From positions 496,001 through 560,000 of the forward strand of contig NZ_PUHY01000010.1 in the NCBI RefSeq assembly GCF_002967765.1: 64,000 nt of DNA, read 5' to 3'. Made by a program: the position numbers and the translations under genes. Below, piece after piece: positions 17,138 through 25,866 of this stretch. How positions within the stretch are numbered: the stretch's first letter is position 1; each line of letters starts with the position of its first letter. Below the pieces are notes generated by a model, which did not search any database, had not been told where the DNA came from, and worked only from the letters and a program-made list of their open reading frames with translations. Source of the DNA: Blastopirellula marina. Lineage in GTDB: Bacteria; Planctomycetota; Planctomycetia; Pirellulales; Pirellulaceae.

Positions 17138-17782
17138 CTATGGGAACTTCACCCCATTCAAAGCTTTCGCAAGGTCCTTCTTGAACTTGCCTTCGTTATC
17201 TTTCAGATTCCTGTTAGCAAGTCCCTTCAAATCTCCCTGCATCACCTTCAAGGCATCGTTATTGAAACGAAGATCGCTCAACGAGCCAGAGGCCTTGGTG
17301 ATGTTCGCCTCGGACAATTTGTCCTTGGTAATCTTCACCGTCCCTTCGATAGTGATGGTAGCAACAGCCGAAGTCTTAACATCCGCTGTAACCACATTAG
17401 GAATCTTGCCCCATACCTTTCCCTTAACCTTGCCCTTCACCTTTACGCCAAACTTTAACACATCGTTTTTCAGCTCGAACTTGTAGACGTCGACACTCAA
17501 GTTTTTTTTGGGGTTGTCTAACCATACCCAGCTCTTGCTTTCCTCTTTCCACTCCGCGACCTTGGTTTTGATTACTTTGCCAAAAACTTTCGTTTTCGCC
17601 CATTTCACTTTCTTCTTACTGTCGGCGTTGTACCAAGCAGTGTCTTCCGAATTGTGCTTAGAAAGTTCGTTCTTAAGTGTACTACTGAGCAGTTTTCGCA
17701 ACACCGGATTATCCGCGGCTTGTACAGAAGCGGATGTGCCGAACACTACGAATGCCAGGATGGCAATCAGGGGCCATTTCAT
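17138..17782 (-). CDS. Secreted lysine-rich beta protein A
   Basis: 214 residues with a signal peptide (to about 22, SVQAA). The mature protein is very rich in Lys and Val and contains alternating amphipathic strands such as KFGVKVKGKVKGKVWGKIP. The last 40 residues are helical and basic. It resembles the next gene upstream (17876) in layout: signal, KVKVKG strand, then a C-terminal basic helix. A lipid- or polyanion-binding role is possible but only inferred. Confidence 0.65.
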   Translation of the reverse strand: MKWPLIAILAFVVFGTSASVQAADNPVLRKLLSSTLKNELSKHNSEDTAWYNADSKKKVKWAKTKVFGKVIKTKVAEWKEESKSWVWLDNPKKNLSVDVYKFELKNDVLKFGVKVKGKVKGKVWGKIPNVVTADVKTSAVATITIEGTVKITKDKLSEANITKASGSLSDLRFNNDALKVMQGDLKGLANRNLKDNEGKFKKDLAKALNGVKFP

Positions 17783-17875
17783 CAGGGGAAAACTCCATTA
17801 CGTGGAAATAGAATCTGAAAAAGGGAGTGCTATCCAACGTTGAATTGAACGATGGAGGGTAGGAAATCGCTTCGA

Positions 17876-18445
17876 TTAGAATTCCAACTTCTTCTCAGGA
17901 AGATTCTTGTTGACTTGCTTCAAGATCTCCTTCTTCTTGGCGGCATATGCGGCATTGAGCAGCGTGGTGATCGTTCCCTTGCCTCCCGAAATACTGGCAG
18001 GTTTCAGCTCATTCACCTTCACCTTGAAGCTGAGGTCTTCCACTTCGGACTTTACAAAGAACTGGCCGTCTCGTTCGATCAGTTGCGTCTTGAACTTCGG
18101 CTCGATCGTCACGAACATCGTTGCCTCCAGCATGGTAGACACTCCGCCGGTTTCGTATTCTCCGTCCAATAGAAACACCCCCTTGACCTTCACCTTGGCC
18201 TTGATCGAATCATCGGCCAATGAAAAGTCCTTCACTTCGATCTCCAACTCTTCCTCTGGCTTAACGGCCGAGAGGTTTCCTTTGAAGCCGCCGTTCTCAA
18301 ACTCGAAATCCTTGTCCTTCAGCGTCTTGAGAGCAGTCTCTTTCGCAATCGCGGACAACGTCTCGTCGATACCGGCCTGGGCGGTTACGCAAGGTAATAC
18401 CATTGACACAAAGAACGCCGCCACCAAAAACATTCCAATTCGCAT
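17876..18445 (-). CDS. Secreted lysine-rich beta protein B
   Basis: 189 residues from the ATG at 18445, which has GGAG 9 bases upstream; the frame continues to 18532 without a signal-peptide rationale. Signal peptide about 1-23 (VTAQA). Strands such as DDSIKAKVKVKGVFLLDGEY and EDLSFKVKVNELKPAS alternate hydrophobic and charged residues, and the protein ends with a basic helix (AAKKKEILKQVNKNLPEKK). The layout recalls DUF1439/TULIP-type lipid-binding proteins, but this is only an impression. Forms a same-strand pair with the 17138 gene, 93 bases apart. Confidence 0.65.
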   Translation of the reverse strand: MRIGMFLVAAFFVSMVLPCVTAQAGIDETLSAIAKETALKTLKDKDFEFENGGFKGNLSAVKPEEELEIEVKDFSLADDSIKAKVKVKGVFLLDGEYETGGVSTMLEATMFVTIEPKFKTQLIERDGQFFVKSEVEDLSFKVKVNELKPASISGGKGTITTLLNAAYAAKKKEILKQVNKNLPEKKLEF

Positions 18446-18739
18446 CGCGCAAACTCCTAATTGGCTCGATCGTAAAAAACGTTCGCCTGCCAAGCTCAGG
18501 CCAACTGAAGCAAACGGAAACCCACGAACCAAGCCTTACATTCTATGGCTGGCTTAACATCGCCACACGTAGCGTGACAGAGACAATACCACATTCCTTA
18601 TTACACACCAGACTCTAATATAAAATAATCGGTATTTTATCTCATATGAACACCTATCTCGTTTACGTAGATTATTAGACAATATACACATACCTGAACA
18701 ACAACACCTTTTCCGGAGTAGATACCACGCCATCGCCAG

Positions 18740-19198
18740 CTAGAAAGAGGCCAACATGTAACGACAGACTCCCCTCAGTTCGAGTCCGACATTCATGAGT
18801 ACCTGAGCAGCGAGTCCTTCGCGCTCACACAGGGCTCCGACGAGAAGATCCACTGGCTGAAGTTGGGCTTGATTAAGACGTCGTGCCCAGGTCACTGCGT
18901 AGTCCAACATTAGCTTTGCCCGCGGCGTGAGTGCCAGCGGCTCTTGTTGCCGCTGGGCAGGCCTTGGCTGGGTCAAGCGGCCGATTTCTTTGTGGCAAGC
19001 AGCAACGTCCGTCTTCATCGCCGTGAAAACACGCATCATGTCGCTGTCTTGCTCAATCAACATGCCCTGCAAGAGGTGTTCGGTACCGATCCAGTCATCA
19101 TTCAGTTTCCTTGCCAAGCGATTCGCATGACGCATGACGCGGCGAACGTTTTCGGAATAGGCGATGCGAAATTCGACGTTGGCAAACATTCTCAACAC
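18740..19198 (-). CDS. Free-standing Clp N-terminal (repeat) domain protein
   Basis: 152 residues consisting of two Clp-N repeats: about 10-65 (AYSENVRRVMRHANRLARKL, IGTEHLLQGML) and about 88-145 (LTPRAKLMLDYAVTWARRLN, PVDLLVGALCE). In ClpA/ClpC this domain binds adaptors and substrates; here no AAA ATPase module follows. It may act as an adaptor or inhibitor-like partner of a ClpC encoded elsewhere. The start may be the ATG at 19189. Monocistronic. Confidence 0.88.
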   Translation of the reverse strand: MLRMFANVEFRIAYSENVRRVMRHANRLARKLNDDWIGTEHLLQGMLIEQDSDMMRVFTAMKTDVAACHKEIGRLTQPRPAQRQQEPLALTPRAKLMLDYAVTWARRLNQAQLQPVDLLVGALCEREGLAAQVLMNVGLELRGVCRYMLASF

Positions 19199-19299
19199 AA
19201 CATTCGCTACGACACTTCACCATGAGGGGCAGCGAATAAAACGACCACTCGAACCAACAAGCGAAACGATCAACTTGAATGACAAATTATCTCAGAAGG

Positions 19300-20106
19300 T
19301 TACCTCCCACTCCAGAGTTTTGTTAGAGAACCGAGATTCAGTTTGAATCGATGACTTAGCGTATTCAGTCGCTCGAACTCTCCCCAGAAGTTTCCGCTTG
19401 CTTCCGAGTTTCGTAAGTTCATGACGCGTTGAACGAGAATCTCGCCATGCGTAGGTCCCGCCTCGATAAGTTGCATCACTTCCGAAATAAAGTCGTCCAG
19501 GGGCATCGCGTGGGGGTCGTTTGCTTGATGCGGCCCCATCAATTCCGTCTGCACGTAGGGAGGTGCCAGTTCGAGAACTTCGACAGATGTGTCTCGCAAT
19601 TGATGCCGCAGTGAAATCGACCACGAATGAATCGCCGCCTTCGTCGCACAGTAGCTCGGTGTGAGGGCCAATGGCGTGAAGGCTAGCCCGGACGAGACGG
19701 TCATAATCGTCGATGCGGCCTGCGTTCTGAGGTGAGGAAGTAGTGCCGCGGTTAAACGAATCGGACCGAGCAGATTCGTGGCAATCGTAGCTTCCGCCGT
19801 TTGTGGATCAACACGATCCGCAGTGTAATCCTCCGGTCGCATGATGCCTGAGTTATGAATCACCACGTTCAAGCCAGCAACTTCGTCGGTGACCTTCTTC
19901 GCCAGCGCCGCGATTCCCACCGGCGAGGTCACATAAAGTTGATAACTCTTCATCCCGGGATTGGCTGTGGTGACTTCGTCCAGCGATTCTTGCCGCCGCC
20001 CGGCGATGAATACCTGATTTCCTAGCGCATGAAAGGCCTCAGCCAGGCCGCGTCCAATTCCGCTTCCACCACCCGTGATCAAAATCGTGTTGCCGCTCAT
20101 CTTCAT
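19300..20106 (-). CDS. Short-chain dehydrogenase/reductase (DltE-like)
   Basis: 268 residues from the ATG at 20106 (GGAAGGAA about 8 bases upstream). The NAD(P)-binding TGGGSGIG lies near residues 11-18, IHNSGIM replaces the usual NNAG, and the catalytic Ser and YCATK (Tyr-x-x-x-Lys) are present. DltE-type SDRs are cytoplasmic oxidoreductases of uncertain substrate. The gene diverges from an HxlR regulator, a pairing common for redox- or aldehyde-inducible reductases. The frame is open further upstream to 20250, but that part overlaps the regulator start and is unlikely. Confidence 0.88.
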   Translation of the reverse strand: MKMSGNTILITGGGSGIGRGLAEAFHALGNQVFIAGRRQESLDEVTTANPGMKSYQLYVTSPVGIAALAKKVTDEVAGLNVVIHNSGIMRPEDYTADRVDPQTAEATIATNLLGPIRLTAALLPHLRTQAASTIMTVSSGLAFTPLALTPSYCATKAAIHSWSISLRHQLRDTSVEVLELAPPYVQTELMGPHQANDPHAMPLDDFISEVMQLIEAGPTHGEILVQRVMNLRNSEASGNFWGEFERLNTLSHRFKLNLGSLTKLWSGR

Positions 20107-20226
20107 GATTTGTTCCTTCCGCTTGATTGACAGAATTGCCGTCTGCATACAACGATAGACGTGACGCTCTCGTAAAGAAGGCAGGCACCGAAAAGTTGGT
20201 TGGTTACCGCAAGGTGAGTATTGGAA
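20107..20226. promoter_or_regulatory. Divergent promoter region of the SDR/HxlR pair
   Basis: 120 bases between divergent start codons. HxlR proteins usually bind such regions and control themselves and the neighbour. CACC ... GGTG (about 20187-20216) flanks a tandem GGTTGGTT, which could be part of an operator. No promoter boxes can be assigned. Confidence 0.4.
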
Positions 20227-20643
20227 ATGACCGGGAAAAATGAAACACAATCAGCTTCAGAAGATTCGCCAGAATGGTCGGAGATCGATCCCCAGGTGTC
20301 TGAATTGGTCAACGACATCATCGGAAAGGTTGCCGATAAATGGACGCTCTTGATTCTGGAAGCCCTGGATGAAAACGGGGTGACGCGGTTCAAGCAACTC
20401 GGTCGGTTCGTCCCAGGCATCAGCCAAAAGATGCTTACGCAAACCTTGCGACAAATGGAATGCGACGGTCTCGTTCAGCGAACCATTTATGCCGAAGTAC
20501 CACCGCGTGTCGAGTACGAACTAACTCCGCTGGGTGAAAGCTTAGGCGAGGCATTCTGCGGCGTGTGGAAATGGGCCGAGCAGCATCACGCCGAGATCGA
20601 AGCAGCCCGCCAGCGATTCGCCGCCGGGCGGGGCAGGGCGTAG
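20227..20643 (+). CDS. HxlR-family winged-helix transcriptional regulator
   Basis: 138 residues from the ATG at 20227 (an in-frame TTG at 20221 is possible). The HxlR signature is clear: VADKWTLLILEAL, then FKQLGRFVPGISQKMLTQTL, the recognition helix, then DGLVQRTIYAEVPPRVEYEL with the wing and TPLGESL. It binds DNA as a dimer and often responds to aldehydes, quinones or redox state; no sensing cysteine is evident in the N-terminal arm. Divergent from the SDR gene, its likely target. Confidence 0.92.
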   Translation: MTGKNETQSASEDSPEWSEIDPQVSELVNDIIGKVADKWTLLILEALDENGVTRFKQLGRFVPGISQKMLTQTLRQMECDGLVQRTIYAEVPPRVEYELTPLGESLGEAFCGVWKWAEQHHAEIEAARQRFAAGRGRA

Positions 20644-20678
20644 GTTGCGCGAAGTTGGTCGCGTTGAAGTTGCAATGA

Positions 20679-21614
20679 CTACTCAGCGGTCGTGAGATCT
20701 AACCCGTGCCGCCGCTGTTTCGGATCGCGGACGAATATCGCCCCCACTTCCACGACGGCGTTTTCACCGTCCGCTTTCACTTTCGCGCAGTCGGGCGAAC
20801 TGGTCGAACCGGCGGCTTCGTCCGGGTAAAAGGCCATCGCTCGCTTCAAGGGGACTTTCTCGCCGTTGATGCGTGGTCGGCTGAAGGTGACCTTGACCTT
20901 CGGAATGTTCGACCGGCGAATTTCCGAGGTGGAATAAACTTCGACGAATGCCGAATGGCGATTCCAGAACTCAAACTCGGTCCCTTCAAACAGCAGGCTG
21001 CCCACTTCGGTCACTTCGTCGTTGGCATGATTACGAACCCGGCAAGTGAACCACGTCGACGGCTTACCATCCCGCTCAATCGTTTCCCCCTTGTAGATGC
21101 CCCAAGTGTAGGTCCCTTTCTTCCAAGCATACGGACGACGGACGCTGGCGAATTTCCCTTCGTACCCGGCACTTTCCACCAGGCACTCGTCGGCCGCTTT
21201 GCGGACATGCTCAAGGCCGATCGGTGTCTTCTTGTCGGACGACCACCGCGAGAAGATCGCTCCATGGCCACGATGAACGCGGGTTTGTTCGTCACCGCTG
21301 ACCCAACCGTTCACGTTCGTCTGCAAACCGCCGTAAAACTGCAAACCGTTGATCAGCGAAGAACCACAGGGAGAGACGTAAAGGTTATAGGTTTCGGGGA
21401 CATCACGATCAATGGTGACATCCATTTCAAGCGATTCAAAATTCTTGACTGGTCCATCGAAGAACCACCAGATGTTGGCCAGGTGCCAAGGACGCCGCGG
21501 GAGCTTCACGCCCAGTTCTTTCGCCATCGCATCGGGCGTCGGCTGCTCGCAAGGATCGTTCGCAGCAACCAGCGAAATCAGGCACAGCCAAACTAGCAAA
21601 CTCATCCAACGCAT
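20679..21614 (-). CDS. Secreted hypothetical protein, possibly DUF3472-like
   Basis: 311 residues with a signal peptide (about 1-18). The mature protein has NIWWFFDGPVKNFESLEMDV, then GLQFYGGLQTNVNGW, GHGAIFSRW and VRRPYAWKKGTYTWGIYKG, a jelly-roll-like beta pattern similar to DUF3472 proteins. The assignment is tentative. It is downstream of, and on the same strand as, the DUF1080 gene, 84 bases away. Its Shine-Dalgarno GGAG (21622-21625) is buried in a 7-bp hairpin. Confidence 0.7.
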   Translation of the reverse strand: MRWMSLLVWLCLISLVAANDPCEQPTPDAMAKELGVKLPRRPWHLANIWWFFDGPVKNFESLEMDVTIDRDVPETYNLYVSPCGSSLINGLQFYGGLQTNVNGWVSGDEQTRVHRGHGAIFSRWSSDKKTPIGLEHVRKAADECLVESAGYEGKFASVRRPYAWKKGTYTWGIYKGETIERDGKPSTWFTCRVRNHANDEVTEVGSLLFEGTEFEFWNRHSAFVEVYSTSEIRRSNIPKVKVTFSRPRINGEKVPLKRAMAFYPDEAAGSTSSPDCAKVKADGENAVVEVGAIFVRDPKQRRHGLDLTTAE

Positions 21615-21618
21615 TAGA

Positions 21619-21649
21619 AGGCTCCAAGAGGATCGTGAGGGAGGAGCCT
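21619..21649 (-). promoter_or_regulatory. Hairpin occluding the ribosome-binding site of the 21614 gene
   Basis: AGGCTCC (21619-21625) is perfectly complementary to GGAGCCT (21643-21649). On the transcribed minus strand the proximal arm contains the GGAG located 7 bases before the ATG at 21614, so the folded leader would hide the ribosome-binding site. Structure is read directly; regulation is inferred. Confidence 0.5.
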
Positions 21650-21698
21650 CCAGTATACGTACGATTTCGCGTAAGACCTAGAGCGGGTTGGGCAGGGC

Positions 21699-22361
21699 CT
21701 ATTTTGCCTCAGGCAAGACTTTGATTTGCAGGTTGCGAAATTCCACCGGGCTGCCATGTCCGAGGAAGCCGATATGTCCGGTCGATCGCTTGAGGCCGGG
21801 GTGCTCGTTGCCATCCATGGTCGGGTTGTTGCGAATCTCTTCGAGATCCACGTTCAAGATTTCGGTTCCATTGAGGACGACCTTAATCAAATCGCCGTCG
21901 ACGGTGACTTTCTGCTCGTTCCATTCACCTACCGGCTTCAGGTGGCCACGCTTTGCCGGGGCCAGACCGTAAAGCGAACCGTGATACTGATACGGTTTCA
22001 ACTTCTCGTACTTCTTGGCGGTATCGTCCAAAATCTGAAGTTCGTAACCCGTACGCGAGGTCGTACCACCCATCGGGGCTCGAATCCCAAGGCCGTTATT
22101 CGCACCTGGCGGTAGCTTGAATTCAAAGCGGAGAATGAAATTGGCGTACTCATCCTTCGTGAACAGATTCCCTTTTCCCTTCGACGGAGCACAGACAATC
22201 TTGCCATCTTCCGCCACGTAACCAGGGTTTTCGATCCATCCGTCGAAGTTCTTCCCATTGAACAACGGGACGAAGCCTTCTTCCGTTTCGGCGGCTCGCG
22301 TCGTCGCGGTGTTGCAGATTAAACCAAGACCAATCAGGAAGGCGGTCAACATATATCTCAT
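21699..22361 (-). CDS. DUF1080 (3-keto-disaccharide hydrolase-like) secreted protein
   Basis: 220 residues from the ATG at 22361, with a signal peptide to about residue 24 (TTRAAE). The DUF1080 pattern is clear: EGFVPLFNGKNFDGWI at the mature N-terminus, DEYANFILRFEFKLPPGANNG, GYELQILDD, GEWNEQKVTVDGD and GHIGFLGHGSPVEFRNLQIK at the end. This concanavalin-like fold is abundant in planctomycetes and acts on carbohydrates; some members cleave 3-keto-glycosides. Located outside the cytoplasm. Divergent from a sulfatase gene. Confidence 0.92.
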   Translation of the reverse strand: MRYMLTAFLIGLGLICNTATTRAAETEEGFVPLFNGKNFDGWIENPGYVAEDGKIVCAPSKGKGNLFTKDEYANFILRFEFKLPPGANNGLGIRAPMGGTTSRTGYELQILDDTAKKYEKLKPYQYHGSLYGLAPAKRGHLKPVGEWNEQKVTVDGDLIKVVLNGTEILNVDLEEIRNNPTMDGNEHPGLKRSTGHIGFLGHGSPVEFRNLQIKVLPEAK

Positions 22362-22548
22362 GGGTCGGTCACTTGAATTTCGGGTGGGAAAAGGGAGGAA
22401 GGAACGTGTCTCTATTGTGGACTTGATGTCAGGTGGTATCAAGTCGATTACTCCTAAAATCGGAACGTGCAATTTCACGAAGGTTTGTCTACACTAAAGG
22501 CGACACCCCGCCACACCACAAGCTGCCCCTGCCTAGGATCTTCTGCCG

Positions 22549-23988
22549 ATGTTTCGTTCTGTTTGCTTGCCGCTGTTGGTCGTCGTTTGGATGAGTTCGT
22601 GGGCTGCGGCCGCGGAAAAACCGATGAACGTGCTGTTCATCATTTCCGACGATCTTACGCCGACAGCTCTTTCCTGTTATGGAAATAAAGTTTCGCAAAC
22701 GCCCAACATCGATCGCCTGGCATCGCAGGGAACGCGTTTCACGCATGCTTATTGCAACGCCACCTACTGCGGGCCATCGCGGGCTTCGTTTCTTTCGGGC
22801 TATTATCCGCACGCGACTAAAGTGTTCGGCTATGTGAGCCCCCGTCCGAAGATCGGCGATCGCCCGACCTGGCCGCAATACTTTCGCGATAACGGTTATT
22901 ACACGGCTCGCGTGAGCAAGATCTATCACATGGGCGTTCCTGGCGGGATCGAAAGTGGGGGTGATGGCGCCGACGATCCGATCTCGTGGGACGAACGCTT
23001 TAATAGCCCTGGCCCCGAGTGGAAAGCCCCCGGCGATGGCGAAACGTTGGAAAGCAACCCCGACGGAAAGAGGCCGGTGGTTGGTGGCAACACGTTTGTC
23101 GTGGTCGAAGCGGACGGGGACGACCTGGTTCATAGCGATGGCAAAACGGCGGCAAAAGCAGTTGAGTTGATCGAGCAGCATGCGAAGGCCGAGCAGCCGT
23201 TCTTTCTGGCGGTCGGCTTCGTTCGCCCGCACGTGCCGTTTGTTTCTCCCCGCAAATATGTCGAAGCGTACAAGCCGTACGCCAAGAATGAATTGCCGGA
23301 GAAGGTGCCGGGCGACTGGGATGATATTCCTAAGCAAGGGATTAACTATAAGACTAGCAAAAACATGAAAATGGATATCCGCCGCCAGAAAAAAGCGGTC
23401 GGTGGATACTATGGGGCTGTTGCGTTTCTCGACGCCCAGGTCGGCAAGGTGCTCGACGCGCTCGAGGCTTCTGGGGAAGCGGACAATACGATTGTGATTT
23501 TCACCAGCGATCACGGCTTTCACCTCGGGCAACACGACTTCTGGGCGAAGGTGAGCCTGCACGAGGAATCGGCCAGCGTGCCGCTGATCATCAAAGTCCC
23601 TGGCAAGGAGCCGGCCGTTTGCGATTCGCTGACGCAGCTTCTCGATCTCTACCCAACCACCGCCGCATTGTGCGGGCTCAAGCCACAAGATCGTCTGCAA
23701 GGCAAGGACATCTCACCCCTTCTGAGCGATCCCAAGGAAATTGTTCACGACGAGATCCTCAACGTCTCGCCGATGCAAAATGGCTTTCTGCTACGTACCG
23801 CCGATTGGGCGTTCATTCAATACAACGAAGACGCTTCCGGTGGTGTGGAACTGTTCGACATGCACAAGGATCCTCAGCAATACAACAACCTGGCTTCCGA
23901 TCCCGACTACGCAGACCTAGTCGCCGATTTCAAAGCACGCCTCGCAGGCAAGTTGAAGGAGTTGCGGACGAACGACTTAGGGTCGTAG
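22549..23988 (+). CDS. Secreted sulfatase, iduronate-2-sulfatase-like
   Basis: 479 residues with a signal peptide to about residue 22. Asp34-Asp35 in FIISDDLTP binds metal. The Cys-type signature is C74-GPSR-78, and the active-site family pattern YCGPSRASFLSGYYPH is that of iduronate-2-sulfatase-like enzymes. VRPHVPFVSP, FTSDHGFHLGQHDFWAK and KVSLHEESASVPLIIK complete the fold. It hydrolyses sulfate esters on glycans outside the cytoplasm. Promoter region is shared with the divergent DUF1080 gene. Confidence 0.94.
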   Translation: MFRSVCLPLLVVVWMSSWAAAAEKPMNVLFIISDDLTPTALSCYGNKVSQTPNIDRLASQGTRFTHAYCNATYCGPSRASFLSGYYPHATKVFGYVSPRPKIGDRPTWPQYFRDNGYYTARVSKIYHMGVPGGIESGGDGADDPISWDERFNSPGPEWKAPGDGETLESNPDGKRPVVGGNTFVVVEADGDDLVHSDGKTAAKAVELIEQHAKAEQPFFLAVGFVRPHVPFVSPRKYVEAYKPYAKNELPEKVPGDWDDIPKQGINYKTSKNMKMDIRRQKKAVGGYYGAVAFLDAQVGKVLDALEASGEADNTIVIFTSDHGFHLGQHDFWAKVSLHEESASVPLIIKVPGKEPAVCDSLTQLLDLYPTTAALCGLKPQDRLQGKDISPLLSDPKEIVHDEILNVSPMQNGFLLRTADWAFIQYNEDASGGVELFDMHKDPQQYNNLASDPDYADLVADFKARLAGKLKELRTNDLGS

Positions 23989-24016
23989 TATTTTTTTGTG
24001 TTCTCAGGGGTAACCG

Positions 24017-24832
24017 TTAATCGGCGCGGATGATAATTGCGAACATCATCCATGTCGCGAATAACGCGAACGGTGGCATCACCAATCCCACCGCGTGATA
24101 CCAATCTCGCTTGGTCTGACGCCGGTCGTCTGCCAGCATGGCCGCGATGAAAGCGATCATCGCGACTAAACCAGCTAACACGTATGCCACTTCAAACCCA
24201 TTGTATGGGTTCCAAGGGCTCCCGAAACCTTTCTGGTAAACCAACCACCGGGCGATCGTTTCTGAGCCGATCGATAGGTAGTAGACCACACATATCCAGG
24301 CATATTGTCTCCACCATTTCGTTTCCTGTGTGGTTCGTAGCACCCAACCATAGAACGCGAATGCGAGAATCGCTTCCGGCATGTACACCAGAAAGTACCC
24401 CAGCCCATTGGTTTTTACGGTACCCGCGAATAAGTCCACAATCCCAACGACAACCTGACCGACGATGCTCGTCGCAAAGGCGATGAGTCGCCAATGACCT
24501 GGCATAAGCCGAGAGAACTCGCGTCGACGAACTGCTTGAATAAATAGCGAGATCCCCATCCCTGCCGTCACGGCCACTATCAAAAGACAAACAATAAATG
24601 TCAGAATCAGTCCTCCCCCGATGGTTTCAGGTAACTGGAAATCTGGAAAAGAGGACCACGTAACGCCAAGTATTCCACTCACCACAAGAACGCATCCCAC
24701 CACCAACCGCCAACTGGGTAGCGTCAGTTTTTCCAGGTGCTCCGGCTCGATCGCTTCAACCTCGGTCATGGCAGGCGATTGAAACGGATTGTGTGGCTCG
24801 GGCGAGTCGATTTCAGGGGAGGGTGGAGACAT
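24017..24832 (-). CDS. NPFxSP membrane protein, tandem paralog 1
   Basis: 271 residues. The N-terminal soluble arm carries NPFQSP (about 15-20). About seven hydrophobic segments follow. The loop LMPGHWRLIAF and the C-terminal KRDWYHAVGLVMPP match the next two genes. No transport, enzyme or Pfam signature known to me. Part of a same-strand run with the 24894 and 25867 genes. Confidence 0.75.
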   Translation of the reverse strand: MSPPSPEIDSPEPHNPFQSPAMTEVEAIEPEHLEKLTLPSWRLVVGCVLVVSGILGVTWSSFPDFQLPETIGGGLILTFIVCLLIVAVTAGMGISLFIQAVRRREFSRLMPGHWRLIAFATSIVGQVVVGIVDLFAGTVKTNGLGYFLVYMPEAILAFAFYGWVLRTTQETKWWRQYAWICVVYYLSIGSETIARWLVYQKGFGSPWNPYNGFEVAYVLAGLVAMIAFIAAMLADDRRQTKRDWYHAVGLVMPPFALFATWMMFAIIIRAD

Positions 24833-24893
24833 AGTTTTCGTGCGGTAATGAAGTGATCTTCGCGGTCAGCTTGGAACGTAGCAAGCGGGCAAA

Positions 24894-25715
24894 TTAGAAA
24901 CCAAACAAGATCGAATTCAAGCCGACCTGGAACAGCAACGCTGCGATAGGCAATGCCAAGCCCAAGTAGTGGTACGCATCGCGAGGAATCTTGCGGCGAA
25001 AATCGATGACGATGGCCATGAGCAGCAAGACCAGGATCACCGCCGCAATCAGATTCGAGATCCCCGTTAAAACGATGTAAACACTCCCAAATCCTGCACC
25101 GGCGAAGCCGTCGAACCAAAACGGGGATGCAAGCGAAGCCAATAGCATGACGACGTAGTAGACCAAGCACATCCAAGCGTAAACTCGCCAAGGGTAGGTT
25201 TCCACGGTTGTCCGAATGACCATCAAGAACAGGGCCGCCGCCAACAACTCTCGTATCCCTTGCTGAAAGATGATCTGGACGCCCACGAAGTTGTTATCTT
25301 CGTTAACCAGCTGAGTCAGAATCGCAAACGTGTACAGCAGATCTCCAACGATCACTCCCGAGATTGCCACCAGCCGCCAATGCCCTGGCATCAACTGGGT
25401 CAGCTGACCACGGCGCACCGCGTGGAAGAAAACAGCCGCCCCAAGGCCAGCGATCGCCCCCCACACGACTTCCTCAAGCACCCAACTCCACATTTCGATC
25501 CACTGGGCCTCCATCAAGAAGGCGATCCCGTAGAAGACCACCATTTTCGAGAGGATCCCGAGCACGACGCACACCGCCACGAACGGCACCCCAGGCGTTA
25601 ACGGCAAGCCAAGCCCTACAACATTTTCCGACGGTTCGACCTCCATCGACTCGATACTGGGGGCAGCAAACGGATTTTCTTCCAAGGGGGTGTTCTCTGG
25701 GCTGGTAGGACTCAT
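24894..25715 (-). CDS. NPFxSP membrane protein, tandem paralog 2
   Basis: 273 residues with N-terminal NPFAAPS, about seven hydrophobic segments, loop LMPGHWRLVAI and C-terminal PRDAYHYLGLALP. It aligns by eye with paralogs 1 and 3 over the whole length. Spacing to paralog 1 is 61 bases, so the genes may be co-transcribed. Function unknown. Confidence 0.75.
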   Translation of the reverse strand: MSPTSPENTPLEENPFAAPSIESMEVEPSENVVGLGLPLTPGVPFVAVCVVLGILSKMVVFYGIAFLMEAQWIEMWSWVLEEVVWGAIAGLGAAVFFHAVRRGQLTQLMPGHWRLVAISGVIVGDLLYTFAILTQLVNEDNNFVGVQIIFQQGIRELLAAALFLMVIRTTVETYPWRVYAWMCLVYYVVMLLASLASPFWFDGFAGAGFGSVYIVLTGISNLIAAVILVLLLMAIVIDFRRKIPRDAYHYLGLALPIAALLFQVGLNSILFGF

Positions 25716-25866
25716 ACGAACTCTTAGGCTCAGCTTAATTTACGGCCAAATAATAACAGCAATTAATTACGCCAAATTGCCAGATCCGGCGAATGAATTG
25801 AAATCGAGCCCTACTCCTGGTGGATTCTGAAAAGGCGAAAATCAAAGTCGCAAGTAGGGCTGCCAG

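Noticed and set aside
18446-18739. AT-rich intergenic stretch as an origin or integration site
   Set aside because: It has no repeated boxes, no dnaA/parAB neighbour and no att-like duplication; it is more simply a promoter region.
20706-21596. 296-codon plus-strand frame over the 20679 gene
   Set aside because: Antisense shadow of a signal-peptide-bearing gene with a leader and ribosome-binding site.
22489-23700. 403-codon minus-strand frame over the iduronate-type sulfatase
   Set aside because: The sulfatase with all catalytic motifs lies on the other strand; the antisense product has no domain.
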